Counted from the first letter of the stretch, positions 52,963 to 62,178 are shown. The stretch: DNA of 64,000 bases from Lutimaribacter_A marinistellae (GCF_042648365.1 NZ_JBHRXI010000016.1:372001-436000); one strand, 5' to 3'. Numbers and translations are program-made. Notes: a model not told the origin generated them from the letters alone.

Positions 52963-55056
52963 ATGCGAATATACTGCGCGCTAGCGATAGCTGCGATGGC
53001 CAGCACCACACATGCGCAAACCATTACCCAAGATGAGATCAGGGCCGCCGTCGGGCCCATCGACACCGCTGCCATCATCGAAAATGACAGCCATGATCGG
53101 AACTGGCTGAACTACGGCCTGAACTATGCCGAGACACGTTTTTCCCAGCTCGCCTCGATCACCGCCGATAACGTGGGCGAGCTTGGTCTGGAGTGGTCTT
53201 ATGATCTGCAGTCGCGCCGCGGCGTTGAAGCAACCCCGATTGTCGTGGACGGAGTGATGTACGTTTCTGCGTCGTGGTCGATTGTGCATGCGCTTGATGC
53301 CGTCACTGGTGAGCCACTCTGGGTTTACGACCCCGAAGTGCCGGGCGAATTTGCTTCTAAAGGTTGCTGCGACGTGGGGAACCGCGGTGTCGCGATTTAT
53401 GATGGCAAAGTATACGTCGGGGCTTTCGACGGTTACCTGCACGCGATTGACGCTGCGACCGGGGAGCGAGTGTGGAAAGTTGACACCATCGAGAACCGCG
53501 AGATGTCCTATACCGTTACCGGCGCACCGCGGATTATCAACGGTAAGGTGATCATTGGTAATGGCGGCGCCGAATACGGGGTGCGGGGCTACATCACCGC
53601 CTACGACACCGCAACCGGTGACGAAGCTTGGCGCTGGTACACGGTTCCAGGCGATCCAAATGAACCCTTCGAGAATGAAGCCATGGAGATGGCCGCCGAA
53701 ACATGGGATCCATCTGCAAACTACTGGGAGGCCGGCGGCGGCGGGACAGTTTGGGACGCAATGGCTTACGATCCCGACCTCAACCTGCTCTATATCGGGA
53801 CGGGCAATGGCTCGCCCTGGAACCGGCATCTGCGCAGCCCGGCAGGTGGAGACAACCTGTTTCTGGCGTCCATTGTCGCGCTGAATCCCGACACAGGGGA
53901 ATATGTCTGGCACTATCAGAATACACCTGGCGACACGTGGGATTACACCTCGACACAGCATATCATCCTCGCTGATCTCGAGATTGAGGGTGAGATGCGT
54001 CAAGTCCTGATGCAGGCGCCCAAGAACGGGTTCTTTTATGTGATTGACCGGACCGATGGCAGTTTTATCTCGGCAGAGCCATTTGTCGAAACGACCTGGG
54101 CGACCGCCTATGACGAAAATGGGCGGCCGATTGAAAACCCTGCGGCGCGGTCCAAGGATGAACCGTTCGAAACGGTGCCATCGGCCTATGGCGCGCATAA
54201 CTGGCATCCTATGAGCTTTAATCCCGACACTGGGCTGGTCTACATTCCCGCACAAGGCGTACCGCTTGTTCAGTCGAGGGATCCGAGTTGGTCTTTGAAC
54301 TCGCATCAACCGATGTCGACCATGTCGGGCATGGGCTGGAATCTTGGCTATCTTTTCAATGTCGTAGCGCCAGAAGCCACACCGTTTGGTCACCTGCTGG
54401 CGTGGGATCCTGTCAACCAACGCGAAGCGTGGCGCGCCGAATATGTCTCCCCCTGGAACGGAGGCACCCTGACGACGGCAGGAAATCTGGTGTTCCAGGG
54501 AACTGCCGATGGCCGGTTCATTGCCTATGATGCGACCACGGGTGAAACGCTGTGGCAGACGCCCGTAACTTCAGGCGTCGTGGCCGCACCCAGTACGTGG
54601 GAAAAAGACGGCGTCCAATATGTCACCATTGCCGTGGGCTGGGGCGGTGTTTACGGCCTGATGCAACGCGCAACTGAACGAGTAGGACCTGGCCGCGTAT
54701 TCACTTTTCGTGTGGGCGGCACAGCGGAGATGCCGAACTTCCAGCTGGCGGACCGGACAGAATTGGTTGCGGGCGTGCCGTACGATCCAGCCAATATCGA
54801 AGCAGGCGTGGCAAGCTACGTGTCCAACTGTCTCTTTTGCCACGGCGTGCCAGGGGTCAACAACGGAGGCGCGATCCCAAACCTGGGTTACTCCACTCCG
54901 GAGGCATTGACCAATGCCAATGCCTGGGTGCTTGAAGGCGCGGGCATCCACAACGGGATGCCGCGGTTCGATACCCACCTGACCGACACGGATGTTGAAA
55001 ACATCCTTGCGTTTATTCAGGGCACGGCAGATGCCGTGCGGGCTGCAGCGCAATAG
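52963..55056 (+). CDS. PQQ-dependent quinohemoprotein alcohol dehydrogenase (type II)
   Basis: A 697-residue periplasmic enzyme. A signal peptide ends at THAQ. The eight-bladed PQQ propeller shows DRNWLNYGLNYAETRFSQL, the vicinal Cys pair in SKGCCDVGNRGVAIYDG, and the active-site Asp in PGDTWDYTSTQHII. Two residues after this Asp is Thr, not a second Asp, so calcium rather than a lanthanide is expected. The C-terminus adds a cytochrome c domain (NCLFCHGVPGVNNGGAIPNL). It oxidises alcohols and passes electrons through its haem. The pqq genes follow. Confidence 0.93.
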   Translation: MRIYCALAIAAMASTTHAQTITQDEIRAAVGPIDTAAIIENDSHDRNWLNYGLNYAETRFSQLASITADNVGELGLEWSYDLQSRRGVEATPIVVDGVMYVSASWSIVHALDAVTGEPLWVYDPEVPGEFASKGCCDVGNRGVAIYDGKVYVGAFDGYLHAIDAATGERVWKVDTIENREMSYTVTGAPRIINGKVIIGNGGAEYGVRGYITAYDTATGDEAWRWYTVPGDPNEPFENEAMEMAAETWDPSANYWEAGGGGTVWDAMAYDPDLNLLYIGTGNGSPWNRHLRSPAGGDNLFLASIVALNPDTGEYVWHYQNTPGDTWDYTSTQHIILADLEIEGEMRQVLMQAPKNGFFYVIDRTDGSFISAEPFVETTWATAYDENGRPIENPAARSKDEPFETVPSAYGAHNWHPMSFNPDTGLVYIPAQGVPLVQSRDPSWSLNSHQPMSTMSGMGWNLGYLFNVVAPEATPFGHLLAWDPVNQREAWRAEYVSPWNGGTLTTAGNLVFQGTADGRFIAYDATTGETLWQTPVTSGVVAAPSTWEKDGVQYVTIAVGWGGVYGLMQRATERVGPGRVFTFRVGGTAEMPNFQLADRTELVAGVPYDPANIEAGVASYVSNCLFCHGVPGVNNGGAIPNLGYSTPEALTNANAWVLEGAGIHNGMPRFDTHLTDTDVENILAFIQGTADAVRAAAQ

Positions 55057-55070
55057 ACTGACAAGCTTTC

Positions 55071-55103
55071 CCGATGGCTGTTCCGGCATGGATTGGCCAT
55101 CGG
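55071..55103 (+). terminator. Hairpin after the alcohol dehydrogenase gene
   Basis: CCGATGGC and GCCATCGG form a perfect 8-bp inverted repeat with a 17-base loop, 15 bp after the dehydrogenase stop. There is no T-run, so it may only weaken read-through. It separates the dehydrogenase from pqqA; about 190 bp more lie before pqqA and should contain its promoter. Confidence 0.45.
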
Positions 55104-55292
55104 AACTACGCCGAACGGGTAGATGGGAAAAAGAACGCCGTCTTGGGTGAAACTGTTACGAAAGGCATGCCTTTCACATCAGTTTGATGGGAAACCGAAA
55201 ACATGGCGCTAAACACGACACCCAAAGTGGGATAGCGTTTGCCAAGCTGCAGGCATAGCTTCGAATGCAGTTACAAAGGAGGATCGAAAGTG

Positions 55293-55400
55293 ATGGCATG
55301 GACCAAACCAAAGGCACGTGAGATCAAGTGCGGGATGGAAATCAACATGTACGGGCCTGGCGAAGATGACGATCGCGGTGCCGAACGCGATTTCATCTAA
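55293..55400 (+). CDS. pqqA: PqqA, peptide precursor of PQQ
   Basis: A 35-residue peptide with the conserved segment CGMEINMYGPGEDDD. Glu16 and Tyr20 are separated by three residues, as needed for the cross-link made by PqqE. The N-terminus MAWTKPKAREI is typical. A strong AAAGGAGG is placed 10 bases before the ATG. It is 14 bp before pqqB, so it is the first gene of the pqqABCDE operon. Confidence 0.95.
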   Translation: MAWTKPKAREIKCGMEINMYGPGEDDDRGAERDFI

Positions 55401-55414
55401 GCCAAACACTTCAA

Positions 55415-56302
55415 ATGCAAATACTGGTTCTTGGGGCAGCCGCTGGAGGTGGTCTGCCCCAATGGAATTGCGGTTGCCGCAACTGCGCTGACGCGCGCGC
55501 TGGTCGGATCCCGTCTATGACACAATCGTCCGTCGCGGTAAGCTTGGACGGGTCTTCGTGGGTTTTGTTGAATGCATCTCCGGATATTCGGGTGCAGCTT
55601 GCGGGGCTGAGCAAAATGCACCCACCAGCTTTGCGTGGGACACCCATTTCAGCCGTCATTCTGACGAATGGCGATATCGACCACATAGCGGGCCTGCTCA
55701 CGCTGCGGGAAAAGACCGCGTTTGACCTTTATGCCACACAAGCCGGACTCGACATTGTCGAGGATAACTCTGTTTTTCGGGTGCTCGATCCTGACCTTGT
55801 GCGATCCCACAGCATCGAACTGGACTCCGCATTCGAACCGCTGCCAAGGCTCATCGTCACGCCTTTCGCCGTTCCGGGCAAAGTTGCGCTATTTCTAGAG
55901 GGCGATGCCGTGAACGTGGAAGAGCTAGGCGAACAAACCGTTGGTCTGTTGTTAGAGAGTGATGACGGACGTGCGGCCTATATACCCGGATGCGCCACAG
56001 TGCCCGGTTGGCTCCTGACCCGGCTGAAGGATGTCGATGTGCTGCTTTTTGATGGCACGGTCTGGAACAATGATGAAATGGCGCAAACCGGCACCGGGCA
56101 AAAGACCGGCGCGCGAATGGGCCACGTGCCGCTCAATGGGCCTCATGGGAGCCTCTCCAGTTTCGAAGGACTTGGCGCACGTAAGATCTTCATTCACATC
56201 AACAACACCAATCCGATCCTGCAACCCGATGCGCCGGAACGGGCTGAGGTTCTGGCACGTGGTTGGGAAATCGCGGCGGACGGGATGGAGATAAGGCTGT
56301 GA
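55415..56302 (+). CDS. pqqB: PqqB, PQQ biosynthesis protein
   Basis: A 295-residue member of the metallo-beta-lactamase superfamily. It starts MQILVLGAAAGGGLPQWNCG and contains ILTNGDIDHIAGLLTLREK, the PqqB version of the metal motif, and GHVPLNGPHGSLSSFEGLG. PqqB hydroxylates the Tyr of the PQQ precursor. Its stop overlaps the GTG start of pqqC. Confidence 0.96.
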   Translation: MQILVLGAAAGGGLPQWNCGCRNCADARAGRIPSMTQSSVAVSLDGSSWVLLNASPDIRVQLAGLSKMHPPALRGTPISAVILTNGDIDHIAGLLTLREKTAFDLYATQAGLDIVEDNSVFRVLDPDLVRSHSIELDSAFEPLPRLIVTPFAVPGKVALFLEGDAVNVEELGEQTVGLLLESDDGRAAYIPGCATVPGWLLTRLKDVDVLLFDGTVWNNDEMAQTGTGQKTGARMGHVPLNGPHGSLSSFEGLGARKIFIHINNTNPILQPDAPERAEVLARGWEIAADGMEIRL

Positions 56303-57042
56303 ACCAGCACGCTCCGACACGCAAAACGTTCGAAGCGCGACTGCGCCAAATCGGCGAAGATCGCTATCACGACAAGCACCCGTTTCATCACCTGTTACAC
56401 AGCGGTGGCTGCACGCCAGATCAGGTTCAGGCATGGGTGATCAACAGATACTACTATCAGTCACGTATCCCGATGAAGGATGCCGCGTTCATGTCGCGCG
56501 TTTCGGATCCTGACTTGCGCCGCGCATGGCGATCTCGCATTGAGGATCACGATGGGCGAGCACCCGGAGAAGGTGGGATCGCGCGTTGGCTCAAACTGGC
56601 GGAGGCTGTCGGACTCGACCCAGACTACGTGGCCTCTGAAACAGGAATCTTGCCAGCAACACGTTTCGCGGTGGATGCGTATGTACGATTTGTGCGGGAT
56701 GAACCGCTGCTGTCGGCGGTGGCCGCATCGCTCACGGAACTCTTTGCGCCCAAAATACACAAAGATCGGATCGCGGGCCTTTTGCAGCACTACGATTTCG
56801 CCAACACCGAGTCACTGTCGTACTTTCAAAATCGCTTGAAAGAGGCCCCGCAGGATGTTGCGTTCGGATTGAACTGGGTGCTTGATCACGCTGTGACGCA
56901 GGCCGATCAGAACATGGCGGCACGTGCGCTGATTTTCAAAACAGATGTTTTGTGGGCGCAGCTTGATGCAATCTGGCTGGCGTATGTGGAGCCCGCACGC
57001 ATTCCACCTGGCGCCTGGCAGCCTGGCGAGGGATTATTGTGA
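56299..57042 (+). CDS. pqqC: PqqC, pyrroloquinoline-quinone synthase
   Basis: A 247-residue helical oxidase that performs the last ring closure and oxidation of PQQ. The segments HPFHHLLHSGGCTPDQVQAW and VINRYYYQSRIPMKDAAF are characteristic. The GTG at 56299 overlaps the pqqB stop; a further upstream start would lie well inside pqqB. Length is standard. It overlaps pqqD by four bases. Confidence 0.96.
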   Translation: MNQHAPTRKTFEARLRQIGEDRYHDKHPFHHLLHSGGCTPDQVQAWVINRYYYQSRIPMKDAAFMSRVSDPDLRRAWRSRIEDHDGRAPGEGGIARWLKLAEAVGLDPDYVASETGILPATRFAVDAYVRFVRDEPLLSAVAASLTELFAPKIHKDRIAGLLQHYDFANTESLSYFQNRLKEAPQDVAFGLNWVLDHAVTQADQNMAARALIFKTDVLWAQLDAIWLAYVEPARIPPGAWQPGEGLL

Positions 57043-57314
57043 TTGCAGCCAAGGACATCGCTTTTCTGCCGCGCGGTGTGCGCATCCACAGAGACAAAGT
57101 GCGGTCGGCTGATGTGCTGCTCGGACCTGAGCGGGTCTTGATGCTGGATGCGGTCGGACTTTCGATCTTGTCTCGGCTCGACGGCGTCGCAAGTGTTGCG
57201 GATATTTCCGAGGAACTGGCGCAACGCTATGATGCGCCGCCCGATGTGATCGAACCGGATGTGATCGAATATCTGATAGATCTGCGAGACAAGGGATTTG
57301 TCCATGTCCGCTAG
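57039..57314 (+). CDS. pqqD: PqqD, peptide chaperone
   Basis: A 91-residue protein that binds PqqA and presents it to PqqE. It shows the RRE fold pattern: DIAFLPRGVRIHRDKVRSAD, LLGPERVLMLDAVGLSILS and IIDLRDKGF-type ending. The start is a GTG overlapping pqqC. It overlaps pqqE by 11 bases. Confidence 0.93.
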   Translation: MIAAKDIAFLPRGVRIHRDKVRSADVLLGPERVLMLDAVGLSILSRLDGVASVADISEELAQRYDAPPDVIEPDVIEYLIDLRDKGFVHVR

Positions 57315-58389
57315 GATCGACCCACCCATCGCGATGCTGGCGGAGCTGACGCATCGGTGTCCGCTGGCCTGTCCCTATTGCTCTAACCCAAGAGAACTTC
57401 TTGCCAAATCGGCCGAACTCTCCACCGATGTCTGGAAAGGAGTTTTTTCGCAGGCGGCCGCGCTTGGGGTGCTGCAACTGCATCTATCGGGCGGTGAGCC
57501 AGCTTCGCGCTCGGATTTGACGGAGCTTGTTGCCGCAGCCAATGAGGCGGGTCTTTATACAAACCTCATAACCTCTGGTATCGGTCTCAACCCGAAACGT
57601 TTGCGCGCGCTTGAAGACGCTGGCCTCGACCATGTGCAACTGTCGCTTCAGGGTGTCACCACGGCGATGGCGGACCGAATTGGCGGGTACAAAGGCGGTT
57701 TTGATCGCAAGATGCACGTTGCTGAGGTTATCCGTGAAATCGGCTTCCCGTTGACGCTAAACGCTGTGATGCATCGGGAGAACTTGGACGACTTGCCCGC
57801 AACGATAGAGATGGCCCAGCGGCTGGGGGCACGGCGGATCGAGATAGCCTGTGTCCAATTCCAGGGTTGGGCGCTGACAAATCGCGCCGCGCTGCAGCCG
57901 ACCCGCGCACAGGTGGATCGAGCCAAGCAGGTTGTCGCCGAGGCCATTCCAACGCTAAGAGGGGAATTAGTGATCGACTTCGTGCCACCAGACTATTTTT
58001 CGGATTTTCCCAAAGCCTGTATGAATGGCTGGGGCACGACCGGAGTGAACGTGGCGCCGGATGGCACGGTACTACCCTGCCATGCGGCAGCAACGATCCC
58101 GAAATTGCGTTTTGAACGTGTGCCAGAGAAACGACTGTCCGACATCTGGTATCATAGCGAAGCATTCAACGCATATCGCGGAACGGATTGGATGCCACCC
58201 CTGTGTCAGACATGCGACCGACGCGACATAGATTTCGGTGGCTGCAGGTGCCAAGCCTTCGCGGTCCTCGGGGATGCGAATGCACCGGATCCTGTGTGCG
58301 TTAAGTCGGCAGGGCGTGCCGTTCTTGATGACCTTGTTGAGGCAGAAGCACAGCGGGTTGAGGCCCCCGCTTTTGTCTACCGCCGTTGA
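57304..58389 (+). CDS. pqqE: PqqE, radical SAM enzyme for PQQ
   Basis: A 361-residue radical SAM/SPASM protein that cross-links Glu and Tyr of PqqA. The SAM cluster motif is HRCPLACPYCSNP (Cys 19, 23, 26). The C-terminal auxiliary cluster Cys residues occur in KACMNGWGTTGVNVAPDG, LPCHAA and CQTCDRRDIDFGGCRCQAF. The ATG at 57304 lies inside the end of pqqD. No pqqF or pqqG protease follows, so PqqA must be trimmed by a protease encoded elsewhere. Confidence 0.96.
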   Translation: MSARIDPPIAMLAELTHRCPLACPYCSNPRELLAKSAELSTDVWKGVFSQAAALGVLQLHLSGGEPASRSDLTELVAAANEAGLYTNLITSGIGLNPKRLRALEDAGLDHVQLSLQGVTTAMADRIGGYKGGFDRKMHVAEVIREIGFPLTLNAVMHRENLDDLPATIEMAQRLGARRIEIACVQFQGWALTNRAALQPTRAQVDRAKQVVAEAIPTLRGELVIDFVPPDYFSDFPKACMNGWGTTGVNVAPDGTVLPCHAAATIPKLRFERVPEKRLSDIWYHSEAFNAYRGTDWMPPLCQTCDRRDIDFGGCRCQAFAVLGDANAPDPVCVKSAGRAVLDDLVEAEAQRVEAPAFVYRR

Positions 58390-58804
58390 GCGCGCTTTGA
58401 TCGGCGGGAGCATCAGACTGTCTTGTTTCCATAAATCCAAAAATGACCGCAGGATCTGGAAAAAACACCCCTGTTCTGCTTTGGACGAGATGGGAGGGCC
58501 GTTCGCTTTCTTATACTCGCGCCGAGCCGAAAACCGCACCTGTGGCGAACGTCCGAAAAGCAAGCGGAACACGCCGCATCTCGACTAGTCGGTTGAGGGC
58601 AGCAATGGTGAAGGATTTCCAACGCGGGCTGACGAAGCTCCACCAAGAAACGTTGCCCCTCGGCCCGCATCGAAAATCCTTCACCAACGCAGAAATCGAA
58701 GCTAACCTCCTTAGAAAGCTTCGGTTGACTGGGCTTGGTTGAGTTTTCGCCATAAGCCTGCTTTAATCCCAACGCGCATCGTGAGCCGTGTTGGGAGAAG
58801 AAGA
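58390..58804. other. Non-coding or relic stretch after pqqE
   Basis: About 415 bp without a gene I can support. Short frames on both strands have no ribosome site or family pattern. A GGGAGAAGAA site for the next gene lies at its end. Confidence 0.5.
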
Positions 58805-59125
58805 GTGATATACGTCGTCACCTGGCAAGAACGCCCGATGGGAAGCCCCGAAGCCTACGAGGCCGCGCAAAAACGCATCCTCGGTGTGTTTCAGCACTGG
58901 CATTTCCCGGAGACCATCAAGATAAGGGAATTTCTCGTGTATGCTGGGCATTGGGGCGGTGTAATGGTTATTGAGACTGATGACCTTGCGCCGATCCACA
59001 AACTTACAACAGCTTTGCCGGGGCTATCATTTCAAATTTCCCAAGCTATGGAGGTGGCGGACGCAGTCAGCCTTGAGGCAGAGGCAATCGCTTGGCGCGA
59101 CAGTCTTGAAGGCAAAACGCAATAG
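58805..59125 (+). CDS. DUF3303-like small protein
   Basis: A 106-residue protein beginning with GTG, preceded by GGGAGAAG. It reads IYVVTWQERPMGSPEAYEA, then VFQHWHFPETIKIREFLVYA and GGVMVIETDDLAPIHKLTT, with the compact ferredoxin-like fold expected for DUF3303. Function unknown. Its position between pqqE and the cyclase gene, in the same direction, suggests it belongs to the same island, but nothing links it to PQQ. Confidence 0.7.
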   Translation: MIYVVTWQERPMGSPEAYEAAQKRILGVFQHWHFPETIKIREFLVYAGHWGGVMVIETDDLAPIHKLTTALPGLSFQISQAMEVADAVSLEAEAIAWRDSLEGKTQ

Positions 59126-59187
59126 CGATTTTGCAGGGCGTGCTTTAGGTAACCAGCGCCCGCGCGCCTCTTGGATGTTTTGAGGGC

Positions 59188-60849
59188 ATGGTTGACGGAA
59201 TTGAACATGGTCGGGGCGCCATATTGGCGCTTGATGTTGTAGGTTTCAGCGCGCTGATGGGCGCGGACGAGACCGGTACGCTGAAGGCAGTTGGAAGGCT
59301 CTTTGACGAATTAGTGTTGCCCGCGATCACGAAGAATGGCGGGCGCGTATTCAAAACGATGGGTGATGGCGCTCTGGCCGAATTCGCGAACGGTGCAGAC
59401 GCTGCGCGATGCGGATTGTACATCCAGTCGGTAGTCGTGGAACGCAACGATGAGTTCCACCTCCGTATCGGGATCAATCATGGGGCTCTGTTCTACCTGG
59501 ATGGCGACGTTTACGGAGACACGGTCAACGTTGCGGCGCGCCTTGAAGGTATGGCCGCGCCGAACGGTGTGCTGATTTCTGATGCAGTGCACACCAGACT
59601 GTTGCCAGAAGACGCCGCTGTGTTTTTCGATAACGGGGCCCGCAAGTTCAAGAACATTGCGTCAAAAATCCGCGTGTGGTCTTGGCCTGAGCGCCTTCCA
59701 TCGCCCCGGTCGGCAGGTAAACCCAGGGTCTTTGTTGAGGAATTCTCGTCACGCGGTGGCCCGGATGAGGATGCTGGTGATCTGTTTTCACAGGAAGTGA
59801 AACGACACCTTGCTCGGTTGAGCGGCTTGGAAACCACTGCAAATAGCGAAAACGCGCATTACCTAATCGGTGGAAATTTACGATTTGCATCCAACAAATG
59901 CCGCGTCGCGGCGCAGCTGAAAGAGCTGGAAAACGACCGTGAAATCTGGACGGAGCGGTTTGACACCGCAACAGACGACATTTTCAAAATTTCAGATAAG
60001 CTCGCGCCCGGAGTCGTGATGAATGTCAGGCGTCGGGTTGCATCGCATGACGCGGAACGGCTGCGGGATAGGCCGCTTGATGAACTGTCCAAGGACGATT
60101 TGATGGCTTTGGCCGGGGCAAGCTTCTTTAATCCCACCTACGAAGGCTGGAACGGTGCAGGTATCATCTCTGAGCAAGTTCTGGAACTTGACCCCAACGC
60201 TTTCATGGCGCTTGCAATGGCGGCGGCGGGATTGGGCTTGGCAGAGCCACTTTACACGCTGCAAGCGACGCCAGAGCCGGTTCTCAACCTGGCCATGGAG
60301 CGCATTGAAACAGCGCTCAGACTGAACAACCGTTCCGATATGTTGCATAGCGTGCGTGCTGGATTGTTGCTCTACGGGCGCCGGCAATATGCCGAAGCCG
60401 AGGCTGCAGCTCGTCAGGCTTTAGCTGTGAACGAAGAATACAATATGGGCTGGTGGATGCTTGGCGCGATCCAAGTCTTCTCCGGCAACCCAGCCGAAGG
60501 CGCAATCAGCGCAAAACATGCGGTCGATCTGGAGCCAGGCGATCCGTTCGTTCACCTCTATTGCAGGATCGCCGGATATGGTTGCCTCGCCACAGATCGG
60601 TACGAAGAGGCCGCTGAATGGTTTCGCCGGGCCGACCAACTGGCGCCGGGTTTGCTGCCAAACCTGATCGCGCTTGTCGCCTGCCATGCAATAATGGGAG
60701 ATCAGAATGCAGCGGCGACCGCCTTAAAATCGGTTCTCAATACCGATCGAGAATTTCGAATGGAAGCTGCAAATCCGCTTCCGTTTCAAAGTGAGGACGA
60801 TTGGATGAAGATTTGTAGAGCGGTCGAAACTGCGGCCGTTTCGCGCTAG
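59188..60849 (+). CDS. Class III adenylate/guanylate cyclase with TPR region
   Basis: A 553-residue cytoplasmic protein. The N-terminal cyclase domain has both metal Asp sites (LALDVVGFSALMGADETG and FKTMGDGALAEFANG) and the catalytic Asn/Arg region (GDTVNVAARLEGMAAPNG). The middle has a TolB-like segment (EIWTERFDTATDDIFKISDK), and the C-terminal part is built of TPR-type helices (GRRQYAEAEAAARQALAVN, DRYEEAAEWFRRADQLAPG). Such proteins make cAMP in response to an unknown signal. No cAMP receptor is seen nearby. Confidence 0.88.
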   Translation: MVDGIEHGRGAILALDVVGFSALMGADETGTLKAVGRLFDELVLPAITKNGGRVFKTMGDGALAEFANGADAARCGLYIQSVVVERNDEFHLRIGINHGALFYLDGDVYGDTVNVAARLEGMAAPNGVLISDAVHTRLLPEDAAVFFDNGARKFKNIASKIRVWSWPERLPSPRSAGKPRVFVEEFSSRGGPDEDAGDLFSQEVKRHLARLSGLETTANSENAHYLIGGNLRFASNKCRVAAQLKELENDREIWTERFDTATDDIFKISDKLAPGVVMNVRRRVASHDAERLRDRPLDELSKDDLMALAGASFFNPTYEGWNGAGIISEQVLELDPNAFMALAMAAAGLGLAEPLYTLQATPEPVLNLAMERIETALRLNNRSDMLHSVRAGLLLYGRRQYAEAEAAARQALAVNEEYNMGWWMLGAIQVFSGNPAEGAISAKHAVDLEPGDPFVHLYCRIAGYGCLATDRYEEAAEWFRRADQLAPGLLPNLIALVACHAIMGDQNAAATALKSVLNTDREFRMEAANPLPFQSEDDWMKICRAVETAAVSR

Positions 60850-60893
60850 GGTCCAAATTTCGATAACGGGGCCGTCCCGGTCAAGGGCATTGT

Positions 60894-61002
60894 CATGTGT
60901 GGACGGCTCCGTTTGCGAAAGGGGTGGTTTGGGCTGATAGCGATCGCTCCGGTGTGCGGTCATGTGTCCGGTCTGTGTGTGCGGTGCATCTAGCCGCTGA
61001 CC
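60894..61002. repeat. Inverted flanking repeat, right copy
   Basis: The reverse complement of 47981-48087: the opening CATGTGTGGACGGCTCCGTT is identical, and the GTGCGGTCATGTGTCCGG block near the other end matches. The middle (about 30 bases) has drifted. It ends directly at the left end of IS6 copy 2. With the left copy it brackets about 12.8 kb. Confidence 0.75.
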
Positions 61003-61003
61003 T

Positions 61004-61818
61004 TGGCGCCGTCTGAGCACACTGGCTTGAGCCGGGCAGGGCGGTTCCGTACCGTCTGAGGATGCCCAAACCTGACCCATTTCGTTATGCCAAACGAACG
61101 ACGAGATCATCCGTTTGGCGCTTATGTTGTTTGTTCGTTTCCCCCTGTCGCTCCGCAACGTCGAAGATCTTCTGCACAAGAGGGGCATCGATGTGAGCAA
61201 TGAAGCAGTCAGGTTCTGGTGGCATCGGTTCGGCCCGATGTTTGCCGCCGAGATCCGCAAGCACCGTATCGAAGGCATGAACTCAAGCCGGTGGCATTGG
61301 CACCTGCACGAGATGTTCGTGAAGATCAACGGCGAGCGGCATTACCTCTGGCGGGCGGTCGATCATAAGGGAGAGGTTTTGGAAAGCTACGTCACGAAGA
61401 CCCGCGAAAAGAAGGCCGGGTTGAAATTTCTCAAGAAAGCAATGCGCAAGCACGGTCAGCCCAAGGCTGTCGTTACGGATCGGCTGCGGTCCTACGGTGC
61501 TACGCTGAAAAAGACTGGTGCTGCTTTCAGACAGGAAGCGGGCAGGTGGGTAAACAACCGGGTCGAGAACTCGAACCTCCCATTTAGACGACAACAGCGT
61601 GCGATGCTCCGTTTTCGGCGGATGCGAAGTCTTAAGGAATTCGCCTCCGTCCACGCCTCGGTCTTCAACCATTTCAATTCGGAGCGTAGCCTCAACAGCC
61701 GACAGAATTTCAAGTTGAACCGCGCCGCCGCTCTGGCCGAATGGCGCGGTCTTTGCGGTGAATGATGGGTAGCCATCCTGTCATTGCCGAGACGAGTTGG
61801 AATTCGTCTGGCAGCACC
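61004..61818 (+). mobile_element. IS6-family element, copy 2
   Basis: The best preserved copy. The right end AATTCGTCTGGCAGCACCC (61801-61818) pairs imperfectly with GGCGCCGTCTGAGCACA on the left. It shares ACTGGCTTGAGCCGGGCAG with the other copies. It interrupts the gltS-like gene on its right. The orientation is the same as copies 1 and 3. The left end is estimated. Confidence 0.65.
61062..61765 (+). pseudogene. IS6-family transposase, N-terminal frameshift
   Basis: From ATG 61062 the frame reads MPKPDPFRYAK and then is lost: one A is missing in the A-run at 61092-61094. From about 61095 the next frame carries on to the natural end (RFPLSLRNVEDLLHKRGIDV, HLHEMFVKINGERHYLWRAV, AVVTDRLRSYGATL, RVENSNLPFRRQQRAM). 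All three catalytic residues (Asp, Asp, Glu) remain. A shortened protein from TTG 61115 would lack about 17 residues, so activity is doubtful but not excluded. Confidence 0.8.
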
Positions 61819-62178
61819 CACCCACGAAATGCTGGTTCAGCATGAAGGTGATGGTGAGCCCCAGTAGAATGGTCAGGATCGGCCGCCTTTGACGAGGTCG
61901 GCGATGCAGGCATTCAGACGGACCGTCGTGAAGAAGTAGACAAGAAGAAAATCCCGGACGGCGAGATCGTACTGTATTGCGCGCACCGAAATACAGACGA
62001 TGAACAGGTGGACCAGAGCTGCGATTAGTCCACCGCTCACGGGCTCGGGTATGCTGTAGCGCTGGAACACAGGGTAGCGCTTGGTCATGCGCGCGCCGAG
62101 GAAGTACACGACAACGCCCGGCGTAAAGGCTGCGAAACTGTCTACGACGATTGGCTCGATCATCGATTGTGGGTCCAT
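61819..62178 (-). pseudogene. Sodium/glutamate symporter (gltS-like), cut by IS6
   Basis: From ATG 62178 the minus strand reads IEPIVVDSFAAFTPGVVVYF, then YSIPEPVSGGLIAALVHLF and VRDFLLVYFFTTVRLNACIA, matching the N-terminal third of GltS. One base is missing near 61890, after which the next frame continues as TILLGLTITFMLNQHFVG. The gene then stops at the right end of IS6 copy 2. About 120 of some 400 residues survive. Confidence 0.8.

Noticed and set aside
52963..55056. Lanthanide-dependent (XoxF/ExaF-type) alcohol dehydrogenase
   Set aside because: Two residues after the catalytic Asp is Thr, not the Asp that marks lanthanide-dependent enzymes.
58443..58742. A 99-codon plus-strand frame after pqqE
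   Set aside because: No ribosome site, no family pattern and an atypical composition; it was left as a gap.
61086..61100. Programmed frameshifting in the IS6 transposase
   Set aside because: IS6-family transposases are normally made from one frame, and the other two copies do not share the shift; a deletion in the A-run is simpler.
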